Source of the DNA: Lentisphaeria bacterium UBA7640
GTDB taxonomy: Bacteria > Verrucomicrobiota > Lentisphaeria > Victivallales > Victivallaceae
Length of the DNA: 40,485 nt
Assembly (NCBI GenBank): GCA_002483765.1
Contig: DLIO01000088.1
Coordinates: 51,143 to 91,627 of the forward strand
Direction: 5' to 3'
Shown: positions 40,456 to 40,485 of the stretch, one piece after another
Layout of the letters: each line of letters begins with the position of its first letter
How positions within the stretch are numbered: position 1 is the stretch's first letter
The notes under the pieces: generated by a model
Databases searched by the model: none
Told to the model about the DNA's origin: nothing
The model's input: the letters and a program-made list of their open reading frames with translations, nothing else
Translations under genes and position numbers: made by a program

Positions 40456-40485
40456 AGAAATATCGGTTCTTCTGCATTTGATGTA

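Noticed and set aside
1..40485. CRISPR array
   Set aside because: The dispersed repeats are kilobases apart or imperfect palindromes and inverted units. There is no regular repeat-spacer array and no cas gene.
1..40485. rRNA and tRNA genes
   Set aside because: No cloverleaf with GGTTCRANTCC-like arm or conserved rRNA stretch was noticed in the intergenic gaps. A covariance-model scan would settle this.

Overview
The window is a mid-GC bacterial chromosome segment with mostly short operons on both strands. Gene content suggests a PVC-superphylum bacterium, probably Lentisphaerota/Victivallales-like. The grounds are TMTC-type membrane proteins, a LacI/GFO-IDH-MocA pair, an IclR/FAD_oxidored pair, PPi-dependent phosphofructokinase, the gatC/gatA pair of the indirect Gln-tRNA pathway, a DUF2339/DUF3999 pair and GxxExxY proteins in repeat-rich DNA. 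This placement is inference. No rRNA, tRNA or CRISPR array was seen.

Layout. 1-5.5 kb: TMTC-like membrane protein, a LacI regulator with a strong promoter and perfect palindromic operator, a GFO/IDH/MocA oxidoreductase and a glycosyltransferase. 5.6-10.6 kb: a small protein resembling a lone integrase core-binding domain, then a histidine kinase whose stop overlaps the start of an SF1 helicase. 10.7-13.2 kb: an IclR regulator, with a consensus promoter that appears to give a leaderless mRNA, overlapping an FAD-dependent oxidoreductase. 13.4-19.5 kb: a two-gene accessory cassette (orphan HsdS-like specificity protein plus a 1508-residue Mrr-like-nuclease/STAND NTPase resembling Avs anti-phage sensors), AT-richer than its surroundings and bracketed by 31-bp inverted repeats. 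19.5-26.2 kb: RecQ helicase fused to a phosphoribosyltransferase-like domain, a cysteine-less thioredoxin-fold protein, gatA, gatC and pfp. 26.4-30.1 kb: cinA, a tiny cysteine-rich protein, PIN-PhoH, and a GxxExxY gene bracketed by 47-bp direct repeats that supply its ribosome binding site and start codon. 30.3-34.2 kb: DUF2339/DUF3999 envelope pair. 34.6-40.5 kb: a winged-helix remnant, carboxylesterase, Gdx/SugE-type exporter, recX, amidohydrolase, purD, a secretin-short-domain-like secreted protein and a membrane zinc-ribbon protein.

Three families of dispersed intergenic repeats run through the window: (A) an approximately 32-bp CGCG-rich palindrome with a CATTATG/CATAATG centre (8 copies, one cut by the window edge); (B) a 25-bp CACAGACAGGAATGTCTATG-like unit (at least 4 sites, one an inverted pair); (C) GAACCACCGATGAACAC-like elements with about 10-bp internal periodicity. 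Family C copies bracket both the defence cassette (inverted) and the GxxExxY gene (direct). The most interesting candidate system is the HsdS-STAND cassette, with the RecQ-PRTase next door as a possible but weaker partner.
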